Made by a program: the position numbers and the translations under genes
Part shown: one piece after another, positions 1 to 7,929 of the stretch
Layout: every line of letters starts with the position of its first letter
Position numbering within the stretch: the first letter of the stretch is position 1
Source of the DNA: Bacillota bacterium
GTDB lineage: Bacteria; Bacillota; UBA4882; UBA8346
Assembly: GCA_023394955.1 (NCBI GenBank)
Contig: JAEWZY010000055.1
Span: 1 to 27,807 of the forward strand
Reading direction: 5' to 3'
DNA length: 27,807 nt
Notes under the pieces: model-generated
Told to the model about the DNA's origin: nothing
Seen by the model: the letters and a program-made list of their open reading frames with translations, nothing else
Databases searched by the model: none

Positions 1-125
1 AAGGCTTACAAAAACTTGCTGAAGTATCGAATGCTAAAGGTGAAGAATGTCGGAAAGCCGGATGAGGGAAAACTTCACGTCCGGTTTGATGAGGAGGGGC
101 AGGTTCGCCCTGCCCTTTACTCTAT
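1..125 (+). mobile_element. 3' end of a group II intron (domains V and VI), truncated by window edge
   Basis: A domain V-like hairpin lies at about 54-87. It has the catalytic triad AGC at 56-58, a lower stem GCCGGAT pairing with GTCCGGT, a two-base bulge before the 3' strand and a GAAA-type loop. This matches the ~34-nt architecture of group II domain V. A short linker leads to a domain VI-like stem (GGGCAGG at 97-103 with CCTGCCC at 109-115), followed by TTTACTCTAT with a candidate branch-point A near 119. The intron probably ends in AT at about 125. The intron-encoded reverse transcriptase would lie upstream, outside the window. An open frame over 16-318 is a by-product and not a gene. The intron identity is fairly secure; the exact 3' boundary is inferred. 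Confidence 0.75.
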
Positions 126-407
126 TACAGGAGGTAAAAAAGCGGTCGCCATCGGAAGCCTCCACTTAGTTGACAGCCGAAAGGACAGGGATGTCGAAGA
201 CCCTCTAAAAACCGGGATGACTTGCAGGAGGTCTGGAACCACGCCGGTTCCAGCGCCCTTTTTGCGTCACTTTTTGGGCGAGCAAAAAGCGACCCGCCGC
301 CGGAACCGTGGACAGTAAATTTAGTCTAAAACCAGATCCCTCAGCCCTTAAAAGGACAACCACCAGCCTCACAAATTATTTTACACATAATTATTGACAG
401 TCCCAAT

Positions 408-463
408 CGGAACCCTCCCGATACTAATTCTTACTCTCACGAGACTAACCGGAACCCTCCCGA
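408..463. repeat. 14-bp direct repeat, two copies
   Basis: CGGAACCCTCCCGA occurs exactly at 408-421 and again at 450-463, start to start 42 bp. No third copy was noticed, although CGGAACC also occurs at 301-307. Its function is unknown. Confidence 0.7.
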
Positions 464-549
464 AGGTAATGCAAAAAATTTTATATAAATAGAAATCCTG
501 TCTTATATTTTTTTATTCGCTTTTTAGACACCCCTAGACAGCCGTCCAC

Positions 550-566
550 GTCAATCTCCGATTGAC
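550..566. repeat. Short perfect palindrome GTCAATC-TCC-GATTGAC
   Basis: A 7-bp inverted repeat with a 3-bp centre lies about 155 bp before the gene at 722. It could be an operator or a small hairpin. It shares the half-site GTCAAT/ATTGAC with the palindrome at 21206-21228, but the spacing differs. Confidence 0.5.
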
Positions 567-721
567 CCACTTAAAATAATGAAAAATAGGCCGACTAAAT
601 TAATTATCACCGATCTTATCTCCCATTTACTGCAGGAAAGCCCGGTTTTTACTTGAATATATAAATCGATCGTCATCAGCTAGCGTCCCTGCCATTTTAC
701 GAAAAGCAAGGAGGAACCGAA

Positions 722-1240
722 ATGTTCTGGTTGGACTTTATCTTTAAATTAATTAAAGCTCTGCATTCCAAGGAAAACCCCCATAATATCGCTATGGGGT
801 TCGCCTTAGGTTCAATTATCGGATCATCTCCCTCAATGACACTCCAAAATTTCATCGTATTCCTGCTCATTTTAGTCTTAAACGTCAGTATCCCGGCGGC
901 ATTTTTCGGCATCTTCTTCTTCGGTTGTTTCGCCTACTTTTTTGATCCCCAGTTCCATAACTTGGGTTACTTTTTACTTGTAAAACTAGAATTTTTAAAA
1001 CCATTCTGGACCTACCTTTATAACATCCCTATCGCCCCTCTGTCCAAATTTTATAACACTGTGGTCCTAGGCAGCCTGGTAGTTTCTGTGGCGACCTTTT
1101 TACCGGTATATTTGGTCTTTAAGCAAATAGTCAAGGTTTATCAATCCAAAATAGCGGATCAAGTAAATAAATTTAAGCTAATGCAGATCATCAAAGGCAA
1201 TAAAGTCTTCCAAATGTATCAAAAGATTAAACTGCAGTAA
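722..1240 (+). CDS. TIGR03546/DUF2062-like integral membrane protein
   Basis: A 172-aa protein with an ATG start behind a strong AAGGAGG site at 708-714. The N-terminal third has the pattern of the TIGR03546/DUF2062 family: a positively charged start, NPHNIAMGFALGS, then hydrophobic segments. About three membrane spans are visible (roughly residues 24-75, 80-100 and 114-135), followed by a basic, soluble C-terminal tail. The biochemical role of the family is unknown. TIGR03546 genes are commonly found next to TIGR03545 genes, and here the partner starts 14 bp downstream, so the two are almost certainly co-transcribed and probably act together in the envelope. The family call is by recognition, not by a profile search. 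Confidence 0.8.
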   Translation: MFWLDFIFKLIKALHSKENPHNIAMGFALGSIIGSSPSMTLQNFIVFLLILVLNVSIPAAFFGIFFFGCFAYFFDPQFHNLGYFLLVKLEFLKPFWTYLYNIPIAPLSKFYNTVVLGSLVVSVATFLPVYLVFKQIVKVYQSKIADQVNKFKLMQIIKGNKVFQMYQKIKLQ

Positions 1241-1254
1241 TAGAGGTGAACGGA

Positions 1255-3135
1255 ATGAGAAACAAAGCGGTAATGATTCTAATCGGTTTTCTATTGATTA
1301 TTGGCCTAACCTGCTTCTTTTGGGGCAATTCCTTCATTACCTGGGCCATTGAAAATACCTTGCAAGCAATTACTGGAACTAAAGCTGATATCGATGGTTT
1401 TCGGCTCAACCCCTTTGATCTGTCGGTCCGAATTGAGAGTATCCAAATCACTAACCCGGCCGATACCTGGAAAAACATCATTGATACTAAAAAGATCAGC
1501 TTTAAACTAGCGCCCGGACCCTTATTCGAAGGGAAAACAGTCATCGACGAGATCGTCCTTGAAGATTTGACCTTTAATACCAAACGCCGGACCGACGGTA
1601 AACTAAAAAAGAAGGTTTCGCCCAAAACGGCGGAAAAAAAACAATCCCTGCTACATAAGACCATCGCTACCATGCCGATCCTAAAACCGGAGACCATCGC
1701 CGAAAACTTGGATCTGGAAAAGATCACCGCTTCCTATGAGTTTAAGACCGATCTTTCCGCAGACCGAATCAAATCGGAACTAACAACTTATCAAAAGAAA
1801 TGGGACGCCAACCTGGATGAACTTAACCTTACCAAGGTTGAACTTAAAAGATTGGATGACAAAATAGCCCAATTAAAGAAGACTAAACCCAATAATCTTT
1901 TGGAACTTAAAGACCAGTTGGATTCTATCGGTGAGATCCGGGATTCGGCGCAAAAAATCCGGACCAAACTTAAGGCTACCGATGAGCAGTTTCGACAAGA
2001 CAATCAATCGTTGGAAGACGCCGTCAAAAGTTTGAAAAATGAAGCGGAAGCCGATTACCAGGCGCTATTGGCCCTCGCCAAATTACCGGATTTCGGCGGC
2101 ATTAATTATGCCGAAGCCCTTCTAGGAAAAACCATACTTAACTATTCGACTACCATTATCAATCTTATTAATGATCTCCAAAAGTCCCTCCCGGCCAAAG
2201 TAGAAAACCCTCCCAAGGCAAAACCGACCCGCAACGGACAGAACATCGTCTTCCCGGGAAGGAAAACCTATCCCCGTTTCCTAATCAAAAAGGTCGCCGT
2301 TTCCGGAAAAGGGACTCCCGACTCCTCCATGGATGGATTCTACGCCAAAGGTATCATCTCGGGTATCGCCAGCGAACCCCCGATTTATGGTTTACCGTTA
2401 ACCGCCGCGGTTTTCGCTCAAACTTCAAATCAAGCGTCTTTACGGCTTGATGGCCAACTCAACCATACTTCTCCGGCCTTTGACGACCGGATTAACTTGA
2501 AACTAAAGGATTTACCCTTGCCCCAGGTGAATTTGGGCGACAACGAACACTTACCCTCGAAGATCCTTGCCGGTAAAGCCGAAATCGACGCCATGGCGCA
2601 AATGGCCCCTGATTTCATCAGCTTACAGGTGTTAATCACCGCCGCTAATCTTAAAGCGGATTTTAGCGGCAAAAAAGAACCGGATGATCTGATCTCCGCC
2701 ATCGTCCGGAATACTCTCGCCAATTTAAATCAAGTTACGGTCAACTACCAATTGGAACAAACCGACGACCAATTGGAAATGAAAATATCCTCAAACCTGA
2801 ACCGGATGATCTCCGATCGTGTCCAAGAAGCCGTCGGCGAAAAAGTAACCGGCTTTACCAATGAACTAAAGGCCAAAGTCGACGCCAAACTTCTCGAAGG
2901 GCAAAAAACATTGGAAGCCGCCCAACAGCGCTATCGGCAAAAGGTCGACGCCGAACTGGCTCAAGTCCGGACCAAGGTAACCCTTGAAGAACGGGAAATA
3001 GAAGCAAAACAAACAGAGTTAGAAGCAAGGAAAAAGGAGCTTGAAAGAGAGCAGCTAAAAAAGGTCGATAGCGAAAAGAAGAAACTGGAGGAGAAAATCC
3101 AAAAAGAACTTGAGCGCTTCAAAGATAAGCTGTAG
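1255..3135 (+). CDS. TIGR03545-like envelope protein (AsmA-like N-terminus, C-terminal coiled coil)
   Basis: A 626-aa protein. The ATG at 1255 is chosen over the in-frame GTG at 1246 because AGAGGTGA at 1242-1249 is well placed as its ribosome site and would overlap the GTG. Residues ~7-28 form one membrane anchor. The next ~80 residues have the AsmA/DUF748-like pattern (FRLNPFDLSVRIESIQITNP), which suggests a long periplasmic protein. A coiled coil follows at about residues 165-270, then a mixed beta-rich middle and a highly charged Lys/Glu coiled coil over the last ~100 residues. Its partner is the TIGR03546-like gene just upstream. AsmA-like proteins are linked to lipid or envelope traffic between two membranes, so a similar role here is inference. 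Its stop lies 2 bp from that of the convergent hydrogenase operon. Confidence 0.8.
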   Translation: MRNKAVMILIGFLLIIGLTCFFWGNSFITWAIENTLQAITGTKADIDGFRLNPFDLSVRIESIQITNPADTWKNIIDTKKISFKLAPGPLFEGKTVIDEIVLEDLTFNTKRRTDGKLKKKVSPKTAEKKQSLLHKTIATMPILKPETIAENLDLEKITASYEFKTDLSADRIKSELTTYQKKWDANLDELNLTKVELKRLDDKIAQLKKTKPNNLLELKDQLDSIGEIRDSAQKIRTKLKATDEQFRQDNQSLEDAVKSLKNEAEADYQALLALAKLPDFGGINYAEALLGKTILNYSTTIINLINDLQKSLPAKVENPPKAKPTRNGQNIVFPGRKTYPRFLIKKVAVSGKGTPDSSMDGFYAKGIISGIASEPPIYGLPLTAAVFAQTSNQASLRLDGQLNHTSPAFDDRINLKLKDLPLPQVNLGDNEHLPSKILAGKAEIDAMAQMAPDFISLQVLITAANLKADFSGKKEPDDLISAIVRNTLANLNQVTVNYQLEQTDDQLEMKISSNLNRMISDRVQEAVGEKVTGFTNELKAKVDAKLLEGQKTLEAAQQRYRQKVDAELAQVRTKVTLEEREIEAKQTELEARKKELEREQLKKVDSEKKKLEEKIQKELERFKDKL

Positions 3136-3137
3136 AA

Positions 3138-3629
3138 TCACTTCAATAAACCGATTAACCGGGTAACAAATTCATCCATGGCCTCTTCGACGGCGGGGGA
3201 AATGTTTTCTCCAAATTCGAGACTTTGGGGTTGGATGCCCACCATCAGAATTTGCCGCCCGACAGCGGAACTCAAGTAATTACAGATGATCTTCAACGGT
3301 AAAACATGGGAGGCGAAATTCATCCCGTCAATCTGTTCCGGAGGGATTATCAAAAATGTCCCAGGCGGTTTTCCTAGTTCCGCAGCGTCGAAAATGATCA
3401 AATATTCCGGACTAAACTGGCGGATTGCTCCCGTGAAATTTTCGGGGGCCGATTCTCCTTGATAAAATTGAAATTCTTGTCCGGGACGGGCCGTCAGTTT
3501 TGCGGCCAAAAGGGCTACAACCCGGTTGCCTACATTATCGTCACCCCTTAAAGGCGAACCAACCCCTAAAAAAGCGACTTTAGGGGTTTTACTAATGATT
3601 TTGGCGAGTTGTAGAAGAATTTCGTTCAT
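3138..3629 (-). CDS. hycI: Hydrogenase maturation endopeptidase (HycI/HybD family)
   Basis: A 163-aa protein of normal family length. The signature loop LGVGSPLRGDD near the N-terminus carries the first Ni-binding acidic residue, IIFDAAELG the second, and SHVLPL the His, as in the HycI-type [NiFe]-hydrogenase proteases. These enzymes clip the C-terminal tail of the large subunit after nickel insertion. The likely substrate is encoded in the same operon (5140-6333) and has such a tail of about 37 residues after DPCFSCADR. The ATG overlaps the stop of the upstream ferredoxin gene as ATGA, so translation is probably coupled. It is the last gene of the hydrogenase operon and ends 2 bp from the convergent TIGR03545-like gene. 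No terminator is visible between them. Confidence 0.92.
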   Translation of the reverse strand: MNEILLQLAKIISKTPKVAFLGVGSPLRGDDNVGNRVVALLAAKLTARPGQEFQFYQGESAPENFTGAIRQFSPEYLIIFDAAELGKPPGTFLIIPPEQIDGMNFASHVLPLKIICNYLSSAVGRQILMVGIQPQSLEFGENISPAVEEAMDEFVTRLIGLLK

Positions 3630-3991
3630 ACCTGGGCATCCTTAAATTTTTTCCGTTCAAAGCAAGTCAGTTCAAATTCGGTTGACGCCGCCAGAGCCTT
3701 GCGCGGGCATGAATCAACGCATTGGGCGCAAAAAAGACAACGATCCAACCAAAATGTGCATTTAAACTTCTTCGCCACCCCGGTAGGTTCGATCTGAATC
3801 GCCCCGGCCGGACAGTCTCGCATACACATTTTACAACCGATACAGGAATCAGAACTAAAAATGATCCTGCCCCGGAAACCATCCGGCGTCTTAAACTTTT
3901 CAGCAGGATAGTTGATAGTAGCGGGAGTTTTGAACAAGGCCTTAATCACCTCGGGTAACATCTTAGGACGGTATCTCTTATGACCTTTCAT
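3626..3991 (-). CDS. 2[4Fe-4S] ferredoxin-like hydrogenase subunit (NuoI/MbhN/EchF-like)
   Basis: A 121-aa protein with two [4Fe-4S] motifs: CIGCKMCMRDCP near residue 52 and CLFCAQCVDSCP near residue 87. This is the NuoI-type electron-entry subunit of group 4 hydrogenases. It passes electrons from soluble ferredoxin to the cluster in the small subunit. It starts at ATG 3991 behind AAGGAG, 46 bp after the NuoH-like gene, and overlaps the protease gene by 4 bp. No membrane segment is present, and it should sit on the cytoplasmic face of the complex. Confidence 0.92.
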   Translation of the reverse strand: MKGHKRYRPKMLPEVIKALFKTPATINYPAEKFKTPDGFRGRIIFSSDSCIGCKMCMRDCPAGAIQIEPTGVAKKFKCTFWLDRCLFCAQCVDSCPRKALAASTEFELTCFERKKFKDAQV

Positions 3992-4037
3992 TTGAATATC
4001 TCCTTAGGTAATAGCTAATGCCGATAGCGGTAAACAA

Positions 4038-4982
4038 TCAAACTAAAAACGACTTCGCCACGATATTAATGAGTAATTGAAACAAAGCAGCCGGGGCCAG
4101 GTATTTCCAACAAAAGCGCATCATCTGTTCCATTCGCAAACGGGCCACCACCGACTTGAACAATGCCAACAAGGCGACGATAAACAAAGTCTTGACAATA
4201 AATAATAGAAAACCCCATACGGGGCCAAGCCCGAAGGAGCCACCCAGAAAGATAGCGGAGGTTAAAGTAGCCAGGGCCACCATTTCCACACTTACCGACA
4301 ATCGAATGATGGCTAACAAACGGCCGCTGTATTCGGTAAAAAGCCCTCCTACTATCTCCGTCTCCGCCTCATCAATATCAAAGGGCACTCGTCCTAATTT
4401 TCCTTGGATCGCCACTATGGCCACGACGAAACCGGGGCTGTTAACGACTAACAAAGCGGGGTTCTTAACAAAAAAAGCGGTAATCTCACTAATCGACCAA
4501 GTTCCGGCTAGCAAGGCCGGTCCCATTAATACTAATAACAACGGCACCTCATAAGCGAACAGCTGCGTAAGGGTGCGTATCGAACCCAAGGCCGCGAATA
4601 CTGAGGTTGAATTCCAACCGGCTAGGAAGAAGGCTAGTGTCGGAATGGTGAGTAAATAAAAGACCACTACCAGATCGGCGGGAAATGAAAAAATGGCCTT
4701 AACGTTCCAAAGCGGAATATAAAGAAATGAAGTCAATACCGCTGCCAGCGCTATCATCGGCAGTATCTTGAACATCTTCCGGTCGGCCGCCGCCGGTATA
4801 ATCGTTTCTTTAGTCAATAATTTGATGAAATCCGCCAAGGGTTGGAACCAAGGCGGACCAACCCGGTTTTGAAACCGGGCGTAAAGTTTACGGTCCACCC
4901 ATTCGCAAGTCATTCCATAGATAGCTAAAAATAAAAAACCGGGAAAAATCAACATATAACCTAAGTTTAGAATTAATTCCAT
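4038..4982 (-). CDS. Membrane subunit NuoH/MbhM/EchB-like of group 4 hydrogenase
   Basis: A 314-aa multi-spanning protein of the respiratory-chain NADH dehydrogenase subunit 1 family. The signature region CEWVDRKLYARFQNRVGP and the acidic loop FDIDEAETEIVGG are both present; the latter lines the quinone-like/E-channel region in complex I and its hydrogenase relatives. About eight hydrophobic segments are visible. The ATG at 4982 is chosen over an upstream ATG at 5018 because GGTGGTGAAG precedes it and the protein then begins at the usual family position. It anchors the NiFe module to the ion-pumping arm. The 157-bp gap before it, after the large subunit gene, holds a stable hairpin at 5091-5116. 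Confidence 0.93.
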   Translation of the reverse strand: MELILNLGYMLIFPGFLFLAIYGMTCEWVDRKLYARFQNRVGPPWFQPLADFIKLLTKETIIPAAADRKMFKILPMIALAAVLTSFLYIPLWNVKAIFSFPADLVVVFYLLTIPTLAFFLAGWNSTSVFAALGSIRTLTQLFAYEVPLLLVLMGPALLAGTWSISEITAFFVKNPALLVVNSPGFVVAIVAIQGKLGRVPFDIDEAETEIVGGLFTEYSGRLLAIIRLSVSVEMVALATLTSAIFLGGSFGLGPVWGFLLFIVKTLFIVALLALFKSVVARLRMEQMMRFCWKYLAPAALFQLLINIVAKSFLV

Positions 4983-5090
4983 ATCTTCACCACCAAAGCC
5001 CATTAATCTATGTCGCAATTATAAAATACAGACTGGTGATCACGACATATTTCCCTTCACTAAACTGAAATAAACACCGGACTTTACCCT

Positions 5091-5116
5091 TTTCCATCCA
5101 TGTTCAAGGATGGAAA
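5091..5116 (-). promoter_or_regulatory. Intra-operon hairpin between large-subunit and NuoH-like genes
   Basis: A perfect 9-bp inverted repeat TTTCCATCC (5091-5099) / GGATGGAAA (5108-5116) with an 8-nt loop lies in the 157-bp gap inside the hydrogenase operon. No T-run follows in the transcribed direction, so it is unlikely to be an intrinsic terminator. An mRNA-processing or stability element that protects the upstream message is plausible. The inverted repeat is seen directly; the function is inferred. Confidence 0.55.
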
Positions 5117-5139
5117 GCATCGATCGAAATTCATTTCAT

Positions 5140-6333
5140 TTATCCGGATTGTGTCAAATCAATTCCACGTTTGCGATACCATTGGATACTATAATTACGA
5201 AGCTGCTCCCAATTCCACAGTTTTCCGTCCCGGTCCCCGGAGATCCGAATCATCCGGTCCGCACAGGAAAAACAAGGGTCAATGGCGGCGATAATAATCG
5301 GAAAATCAGCCAAATAACCGCCCCGCGCCATCTTACGAATTGAAGCCAGATTGGCCAAGGTCGGCGCCCTGACCTTGACCCGTTCCGGGACCTCGGCGCC
5401 GTTTGTTCGTACGTAATGAATATTCTCGCCCCGGGGAGCTTCGTAACGGGAAATTGCTTCTCCGGCGGGAATCTTCCGCGGCGCTTTAACAGCGAGCGGT
5501 CCCTCGGGAAGGTTCTCGATTAAATCCCGGATCATCTTGTAACTTTCCAATAACTCGTAAACTCGGACCACCGTCCGGCCGAAAACATCGGCATGGTCGT
5601 CGGTGATTACCTTAAAATTCACTTTACCATAAGCCGCATATGGGTCGTCCTTTCGAATATCACGGGTGATTCCAGAGGCTCTGGCAGTCGGTCCCACCGC
5701 CCCCAATTTTAAAGCTGTATTTTTGGACAGTTTCCCGACGCCGGAAAGTCTGCGTCTTAAGGTTGATTCCCCGATAGCGACTTTAATATAATACTCAGTC
5801 CGTTCCGTTAACAATTTGAGGCTTTCCAAAACCTGCCGCGCCTGGTCGGTGTTAATATCCCTCCGGACACCGCCCACCATATTCATCCCATAATTGATCC
5901 GGTTACCGGAGATCAAGGCCAGTAAATCCATGACTGTTTCACGGTCGCGCCACGAATACATAAATAAAGTGTCAAACCCCACTTGGTGCCCGGCCACTCC
6001 CAACCAGAGCAAGTGGCTGTGAACCCTCTCCAATTCGGCAATGATCGTCCGGATATAGAGTGCTCTAAGCGGGACCTCCACCCCGGCAATTTCCTCCACT
6101 GCTTGAACGAAAGCGGTCGAATGGGAATGGGAACAAATGCCGCAGATTCGTTCGATCAAATAAATACATTGGGTAATATTTCTGCTTTCACAGGCTTTCT
6201 CAATGCCACGATGGTTATAGCCCAACTTTACTTCAGCGTCGATAATGCGCTCACCTTCTAAAATCAGGTCAAAACTTTCCGGTTCTTTAAGCGCGGGATG
6301 TTGGGGCCCGAAGGGTACTTTAATTGGCGCCAT
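5140..6333 (-). CDS. [NiFe]-hydrogenase large subunit, group 4 (NuoD/MbhL/HycE-like)
   Basis: A 397-aa catalytic subunit. The N-terminal motif RICGIC (Cys ~64 and 67) and the C-terminal motif DPCFSC (Cys ~354 and 357) supply the four cysteines that bind the NiFe(CN)2CO centre. Complex I NuoD lacks these, so this is an active-type hydrogenase. After DPCFSCADR there is a tail of about 37 residues, as in E. coli HycE, expected to be removed by the endopeptidase encoded at the operon end. Group 4 features such as the short length and YNHRGIEK near the N-terminus fit. ATG 6333 is preferred over TTG 6336 given AGAGGTGA just upstream. The gene overlaps the NuoC-like gene by 14 bp. Reaction: 2H+ + 2e- to and from H2, with ferredoxin as the likely electron partner. 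Confidence 0.95.
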   Translation of the reverse strand: MAPIKVPFGPQHPALKEPESFDLILEGERIIDAEVKLGYNHRGIEKACESRNITQCIYLIERICGICSHSHSTAFVQAVEEIAGVEVPLRALYIRTIIAELERVHSHLLWLGVAGHQVGFDTLFMYSWRDRETVMDLLALISGNRINYGMNMVGGVRRDINTDQARQVLESLKLLTERTEYYIKVAIGESTLRRRLSGVGKLSKNTALKLGAVGPTARASGITRDIRKDDPYAAYGKVNFKVITDDHADVFGRTVVRVYELLESYKMIRDLIENLPEGPLAVKAPRKIPAGEAISRYEAPRGENIHYVRTNGAEVPERVKVRAPTLANLASIRKMARGGYLADFPIIIAAIDPCFSCADRMIRISGDRDGKLWNWEQLRNYSIQWYRKRGIDLTQSG

Positions 6334-6790
6334 CAACCGTCACCTCTTTCTTTGCGGGGAGTCCTTTCCAGTCTTTACGAAGGGGATATTCTCCATCCGG
6401 CCAATCTTCAGGAAGAGGATATCTCCGGTTATGGGGCGTTCCATCCACCAAAATCCCGAATAAGTCGATTAATTCCCGTTCATACATGAATACGCCGGGA
6501 AATACATCGGTTACGGTGGGTACATGAGGATTTTCCCTTGAAACGGAAGTCTTTAGGCTCAACAATACGCCGTCGTTATTATATAAATGATAAACGACCT
6601 CAAACCGGTCGCCTACATCTAGTCCCGTAATCGCGCCGATATTGATCATGCCGAATTCCTTTAAGGCCTGAACCGTTCCGACTAATTCCGTGACGGAAAC
6701 CTCGCCAAAAACCCTCCGTTCACGGGAGATGTTTACATTTTGGACTTTCAAATGTTGGGTGATAAAATCCGTTAGTTTTTGATCGCTCAT
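6320..6790 (-). CDS. 30-kDa-subunit homologue (NuoC/MbhK/EchD-like) of hydrogenase
   Basis: A 156-aa soluble protein. The C-terminal half carries the signature of the complex I 30-kDa subunit family: VTDVFPGVFMYERELIDLFG, then the RRYPLPEDWPDGEYPLRKD region. The N-terminal half is the usual divergent alpha/beta part. In group 4 hydrogenases this subunit packs beside the catalytic large subunit on the cytoplasmic side. It starts at ATG 6790, overlapping the small-subunit stop as ATGA, and its end overlaps the large-subunit start by 14 bp. The three genes are therefore translationally linked. Confidence 0.9.
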   Translation of the reverse strand: MSDQKLTDFITQHLKVQNVNISRERRVFGEVSVTELVGTVQALKEFGMINIGAITGLDVGDRFEVVYHLYNNDGVLLSLKTSVSRENPHVPTVTDVFPGVFMYERELIDLFGILVDGTPHNRRYPLPEDWPDGEYPLRKDWKGLPAKKEVTVDGAN

Positions 6791-7278
6791 CCTTGGCCAC
6801 CTCCATCCACCGCTGCCTCCGGGACTGATATCTCAGGAGACTCAGGAGACTCCGGATTGTCAACCCGCTCCAATAACTTGACGACTCCGTCGATAATCGC
6901 CTCCGGCCGGACCGGACATCCAGGTATATAAGCAGCCACCGGAATGGTGGAGTCGATCCCCCCCATCACGCTATAACAACCGTCGAATACTCCTCCGGAA
7001 CAAGCACAGGTACCTACTGCCACAATAAATTTAGGTTCGGGGGTCTGCTCATAAATCCGCATCAACCGGTCTTTAATCTGCCTGGTCACTGGGCCGGAAC
7101 AGAGAATAATATCCGCATGGCGCGGTGTTCCTTTTTGCTGGGCCCCAAAACGCTCCAAATCGAATTTGGGAGTCAAGGTGGCTACGATCTCTATATCGCA
7201 AGCATTACAAGCTCCGGTATTGAAATGTAATACCCAAGGCGATTTTACCCGGGCCCATTTAATTATTTTTTCGATCAT
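6787..7278 (-). CDS. Hydrogenase small subunit (NuoB/MbhJ/EchC-like)
   Basis: A 163-aa protein that binds the proximal [4Fe-4S] cluster. The cysteines are in ACNAC (CxxC form, typical of hydrogenases, where complex I has adjacent Cys-Cys), GTCACSGG and PGCPVRP. It passes electrons between the ferredoxin subunit and the NiFe centre. The C-terminus has a short acidic Ser-Pro-Glu repeat encoded by a small tandem DNA repeat near 6836-6852, a variable tail beyond the conserved fold. It starts at ATG 7278, 7 bp after the NuoA-like gene. Confidence 0.94.
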   Translation of the reverse strand: MIEKIIKWARVKSPWVLHFNTGACNACDIEIVATLTPKFDLERFGAQQKGTPRHADIILCSGPVTRQIKDRLMRIYEQTPEPKFIVAVGTCACSGGVFDGCYSVMGGIDSTIPVAAYIPGCPVRPEAIIDGVVKLLERVDNPESPESPEISVPEAAVDGGGQG

Positions 7279-7285
7279 CCGCTCT

Positions 7286-7615
7286 TCACCTCGTCATCAA
7301 TGTAAAAAGGGAAATCGCCACACCGACCAAATATAAAATACCCATTAAAGCGATGTTTCCGGAAGGTAGTGTAGCCATGATTAAAGCTGTCACATGAATA
7401 ATTGAAAAAAACAGAGCAAATGGAAAAAAATCACTGTAGTCCGGCTGGACTCTTTGAGCCGGCACATCCTCGCCGCAGGCATACGGGGTCTTTTTCCCGC
7501 CGCTCTTTCTACCCTTAGCCGCCAGCCATGAGCCGCAAAGTTCAATTAATCCGCCGACACCTAGAAATATCATAAAAGCAACCGGTGGAAAAAAAATAAA
7601 TTCCGCTGCATTCAT
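7286..7615 (-). CDS. NuoA-like small membrane subunit
   Basis: A 109-aa protein with three hydrophobic segments and a cytoplasmic loop containing KTPYACGED, which resembles the YECG loop of NuoA (subunit 3 of complex I). It occupies the position of the small membrane subunit before the NuoB-like gene, as NuoA does in complex I operons. ATG 7615 is preferred over GTG 7624 because AGGGGTGA at the end of the upstream gene is correctly spaced for it. In complex I this subunit helps form the link between the electron and proton parts. The same role here is inference from homology and gene order. Confidence 0.8.
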   Translation of the reverse strand: MNAAEFIFFPPVAFMIFLGVGGLIELCGSWLAAKGRKSGGKKTPYACGEDVPAQRVQPDYSDFFPFALFFSIIHVTALIMATLPSGNIALMGILYLVGVAISLFTLMTR

Positions 7616-7620
7616 TGAAT

Positions 7621-7929
7621 TCACCCCTTGAGTTTGGTGAGTTTCCGTATATCCAGTGATCGTTTGTTCTTCTGGGTAATCATTACTATTGCCAAAGCAA
7701 TCGCGATAATTACTACTTCGATTACAATCACGGTAATAGTCAAAGTCTGACTGAAAGCGATTTTCCCGTTAACGCTGCCGGCGGTGATTAACGCTAAAGC
7801 GACCCCTTTGGCCATAATCTCGAAACCAATTAGGATCCGTAGCATATTTTTAGCCGCAATCATGGTGTATAACCCGATACAAAATAAAGTCACCACCGCG
7901 ATCCAATCAACTACAAATAAATTAAGCAT
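7621..7929 (-). CDS. NuoK/MnhC/MbhG-like small membrane subunit
   Basis: A 102-aa protein with three membrane spans. A conserved Glu lies in the second span (LIGFEIMAKG) and another in the third (VIVIEVVI), the NuoK/MrpC signature. These buried glutamates form part of the proton-conducting axis. ATG 7929 is chosen over an upstream in-frame start at 7965 because GGAGGAAG is well placed and the family N-terminus then matches. It overlaps the end of the NuoJ-like gene by 8 bp. Confidence 0.9.
   Translation of the reverse strand: MLNLFVVDWIAVVTLFCIGLYTMIAAKNMLRILIGFEIMAKGVALALITAGSVNGKIAFSQTLTITVIVIEVVIIAIALAIVMITQKNKRSLDIRKLTKLKG

Larger units (their letters stand above)
126..721. other. Gene-free region with several inverted and direct repeats
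   Basis: No convincing coding frame is visible. It contains an 8-bp inverted repeat (CTGGAACC 233-240 / GGTTCCAG 246-253), overlapping GC-rich inverted repeats over 254-295 (CGCCC/GGGCG and TTTTTGC/GCAAAAA), a 14-bp direct repeat (408-421 and 450-463) and a palindrome at 550-566. It presumably includes the 3' exon flank of the intron and the promoter of the gene starting at 722, but no clean promoter was found. Confidence 0.6.

Noticed and set aside
16..318. 100-codon open frame at the start of the window
   Set aside because: It runs through the group II intron domains V and VI, has no ribosome site and has no protein-like pattern.
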